Shown one piece after another: positions 8,998 to 9,813 of a stretch of DNA of 9,813 nt; the first letter of the stretch is position 1, and each line of letters begins with the position of its first letter. The stretch covers positions 146,405 through 156,217 of the forward strand of contig NZ_JIBO01000015.1 of the NCBI RefSeq assembly GCF_000688655.1. The letters run 5' to 3'. Both the position numbers and the translations under genes were made by a program. Source of the stretch: Lonsdalea quercina subsp. quercina. GTDB taxonomy: Bacteria; Pseudomonadota; Gammaproteobacteria; Enterobacterales; Enterobacteriaceae. Under the pieces are notes generated by a model that saw only the letters and a program-made list of their open reading frames with translations, did no database searches and was not told the origin of the DNA.

Positions 8998-9300
8998 TCA
9001 GGTTTTTTCGTGCAGAAAATGCGTCAGACTATCGAGGGTGTGAAATGCGTCGAAAACGTTTTCATCCATGAGATCGAACAGATCGCCCGTTAGCGTCTCA
9101 TTCGCTTCATAGTGGTCGCTGAGTACGGCAATCAGGCTGATGAGATTGACGGAATCCAGCAGGCCGTCATGGGCGTACATCGGCGCGCCCTGAAATATGG
9201 CGTCGATACGTCCCTGATCGATACCAATGGCTTTCAACAGCTCGCGTACGAGTAATTGTGTTGCATCGTCACGGCGATGCCCAGATTCTGAGTGCTTCAT
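8998..9300 (-). CDS. Acyl carrier protein (stand-alone, specialised)
   Basis: A 100-residue protein predicted to carry acyl groups on a phosphopantetheine arm. The attachment motif is HDGLLDSVNLISLI, with Ser50 as the modified residue (the D-S-L pattern of carriers, here D-S-V-N-L). An amphipathic helix LLVRELLKAIGI precedes it and two acidic helices follow, ending SLTHFLHEKT. It is not housekeeping AcpP, which is about 78 residues and has a near-invariant GADSLDTVEL motif. The ATG has GGAG seven bases upstream. It is the first gene of the operon with the FabH-like enzyme, which probably uses it, and the nearby Sfp-type transferase probably activates it (both inference). A possible -10 TATACT lies about 35 bp upstream (minus strand); its -35 is poor. 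Confidence 0.85.
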   Translation of the reverse strand: MKHSESGHRRDDATQLLVRELLKAIGIDQGRIDAIFQGAPMYAHDGLLDSVNLISLIAVLSDHYEANETLTGDLFDLMDENVFDAFHTLDSLTHFLHEKT

Positions 9301-9503
9301 ACCAACTCTCCGACACGCTGTAATTGTGCGCAGTATAACGGCCGCTTAGGGGGCAACTTGTTCTAAATTGCATATAGCGAACGAGGGGTTTTTGTGTACA
9401 CATTCAAGATAAATGTGTGTTTTTCAGGTCTTTTTACCCGATGATAGCGACGTTTGTTCTTGTCGAGGAGCGAGGGTTTCCAGCGGAAAGTAAGGAGAGG
9501 CAG
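9301..9503. promoter_or_regulatory. Upstream region of the ACP operon
   Basis: About 200 bp without a gene. Reading leftward toward the ACP gene, TATACT (complement of 9331-9336) is the best -10, with only a poor -35 such as CAAGTT. The inverted repeat ACACATT (9398-9404), seven bases, AATGTGT (9412-9418) overlaps the palindrome TGTGTACACA (9393-9402) and lies about 60 bp upstream of the -10, a typical activator position. On the other side a strong AAGGAG at 9493-9498 precedes a rightward ATG at 9504. Confidence 0.45.
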
Positions 9504-9813
9504 ATGAAAGGTAAGCGGTACCATCAAAAAGCCCGCCGTACTGTAAATTGCCGGTGCGTTGGCAATGTATATCTACCCGAATCGCTAACTTGAGTCAGCT
9601 CATCGGGATTCACTCTCTTGCCGACTTCCTGTAACCCGAATGATCTAACCTCTCTGCGGTAAAAGCCGGTTTAGCGGGTGTGGCATTGACGTGAAACGCC
9701 TCGTCTGCGGCGCTAAATAAGGGTTGTATCGACCTCTGGCAGAGACTCGAAGCCGGGTCTGGCAAAATAATATCCTTGAGCGAGGTGAATCCCGATTCCT
9801 TTAAGAAAACGAT
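9504..9813 (+). pseudogene. Possible exported-protein gene broken by an ERIC insertion (runs off right edge)
   Basis: ATG at 9504 has a strong AAGGAG six bases upstream and begins MKGKRYHQ, a basic start like that of a signal peptide. It then enters the ERIC element and stops at 9592-9594 after 29 codons. Past the ERIC another frame reads LSAVKAGLAGVALT (hydrophobic), a TGA at 9692-9694, then NASSAALNKGCIDLWQRLEA and further open codons to the window edge. Joined, these resemble signal peptide, cleavage site and mature protein. The two parts are in different frames and the internal TGA remains, so the gene would be dead. I do not recognise the family. The last 40 bp may be part of a second repeat instead of coding. 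Confidence 0.25.
9527..9646 (-). repeat. Degenerate ERIC (IRU) element
   Basis: Read on the minus strand, this stretch follows the enterobacterial repetitive intergenic consensus in order: ACAGGAAGTCGGCAAG, GTGAATCCC, GAGCTGACTCAAGTTAG, GGGT, GCCAACGCACC, and GTACGGCGGG. The central hairpin is kept: CCCGA (9576-9580) pairs with TCGGG (9603-9607), and inside it GCTAAC (9584-9589) pairs with GTCAGC (9594-9599) around a TTGA loop. Several bases that differ from the consensus do so on both sides of the stem. The length of about 120 bp is close to the usual 126-127 bp. ERICs are non-autonomous repeats found between genes in Enterobacterales. The outer ends are approximate. Confidence 0.75.

Overview
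The window looks like chromosomal DNA from an enterobacterium (order Enterobacterales). Four genes, fdhD, aldB, wecH and argG, match the Escherichia coli proteins closely from memory. An ARG box lies in front of argG, and a degenerate ERIC element lies near the right edge. The gene order differs from E. coli. A soft-rot or tree-pathogen relative (Dickeya, Brenneria or similar Pectobacteriaceae) would fit, but the sequence alone does not fix the genus.

Left half (1-5383), housekeeping. The 5' 200 codons of fdhD (formate dehydrogenase maturation) run leftward off the edge and are divergent from aldB (aldehyde dehydrogenase). aldB ends in a clear hairpin terminator and is followed by wecH (O-acetyltransferase of enterobacterial common antigen). 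Between wecH and argG lie the C-terminal fragment of a dead AraC-family regulator on the minus strand and the argG control region, with one good and one weak ARG box overlapping the likely promoter. argG (argininosuccinate synthase) is complete and ends in a strong terminator. A structured non-coding stretch follows (5384-5642) that could hold a small RNA.

Right half (5643-9813), accessory. An AT-rich AraC-family regulator gene (minus strand) is divergent from an Sfp-type 4'-phosphopantetheinyl transferase (plus strand). After a gap of about 560 bp with only decayed-looking coding traces comes a convergent two-gene operon (minus strand): a stand-alone acyl carrier protein followed by a FabH-like ketosynthase III. 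The ketosynthase keeps the catalytic Cys and first His but has His where FabH has Asn. Together these form a small acyl-carrier system: the transferase could load the carrier's Ser50 with phosphopantetheine, the FabH-like enzyme could move or condense an acyl group on it, and the AraC protein could control it. The product is unknown.

Right edge (9301-9813). The operon's upstream region carries a perfect ACACATT-N7-AATGTGT inverted repeat. Beyond it a rightward start with a strong ribosome binding site runs into a degenerate ERIC element, and past the ERIC a possible secretion-signal-like frame continues off the edge. This may be an exported-protein gene broken by the ERIC insertion.
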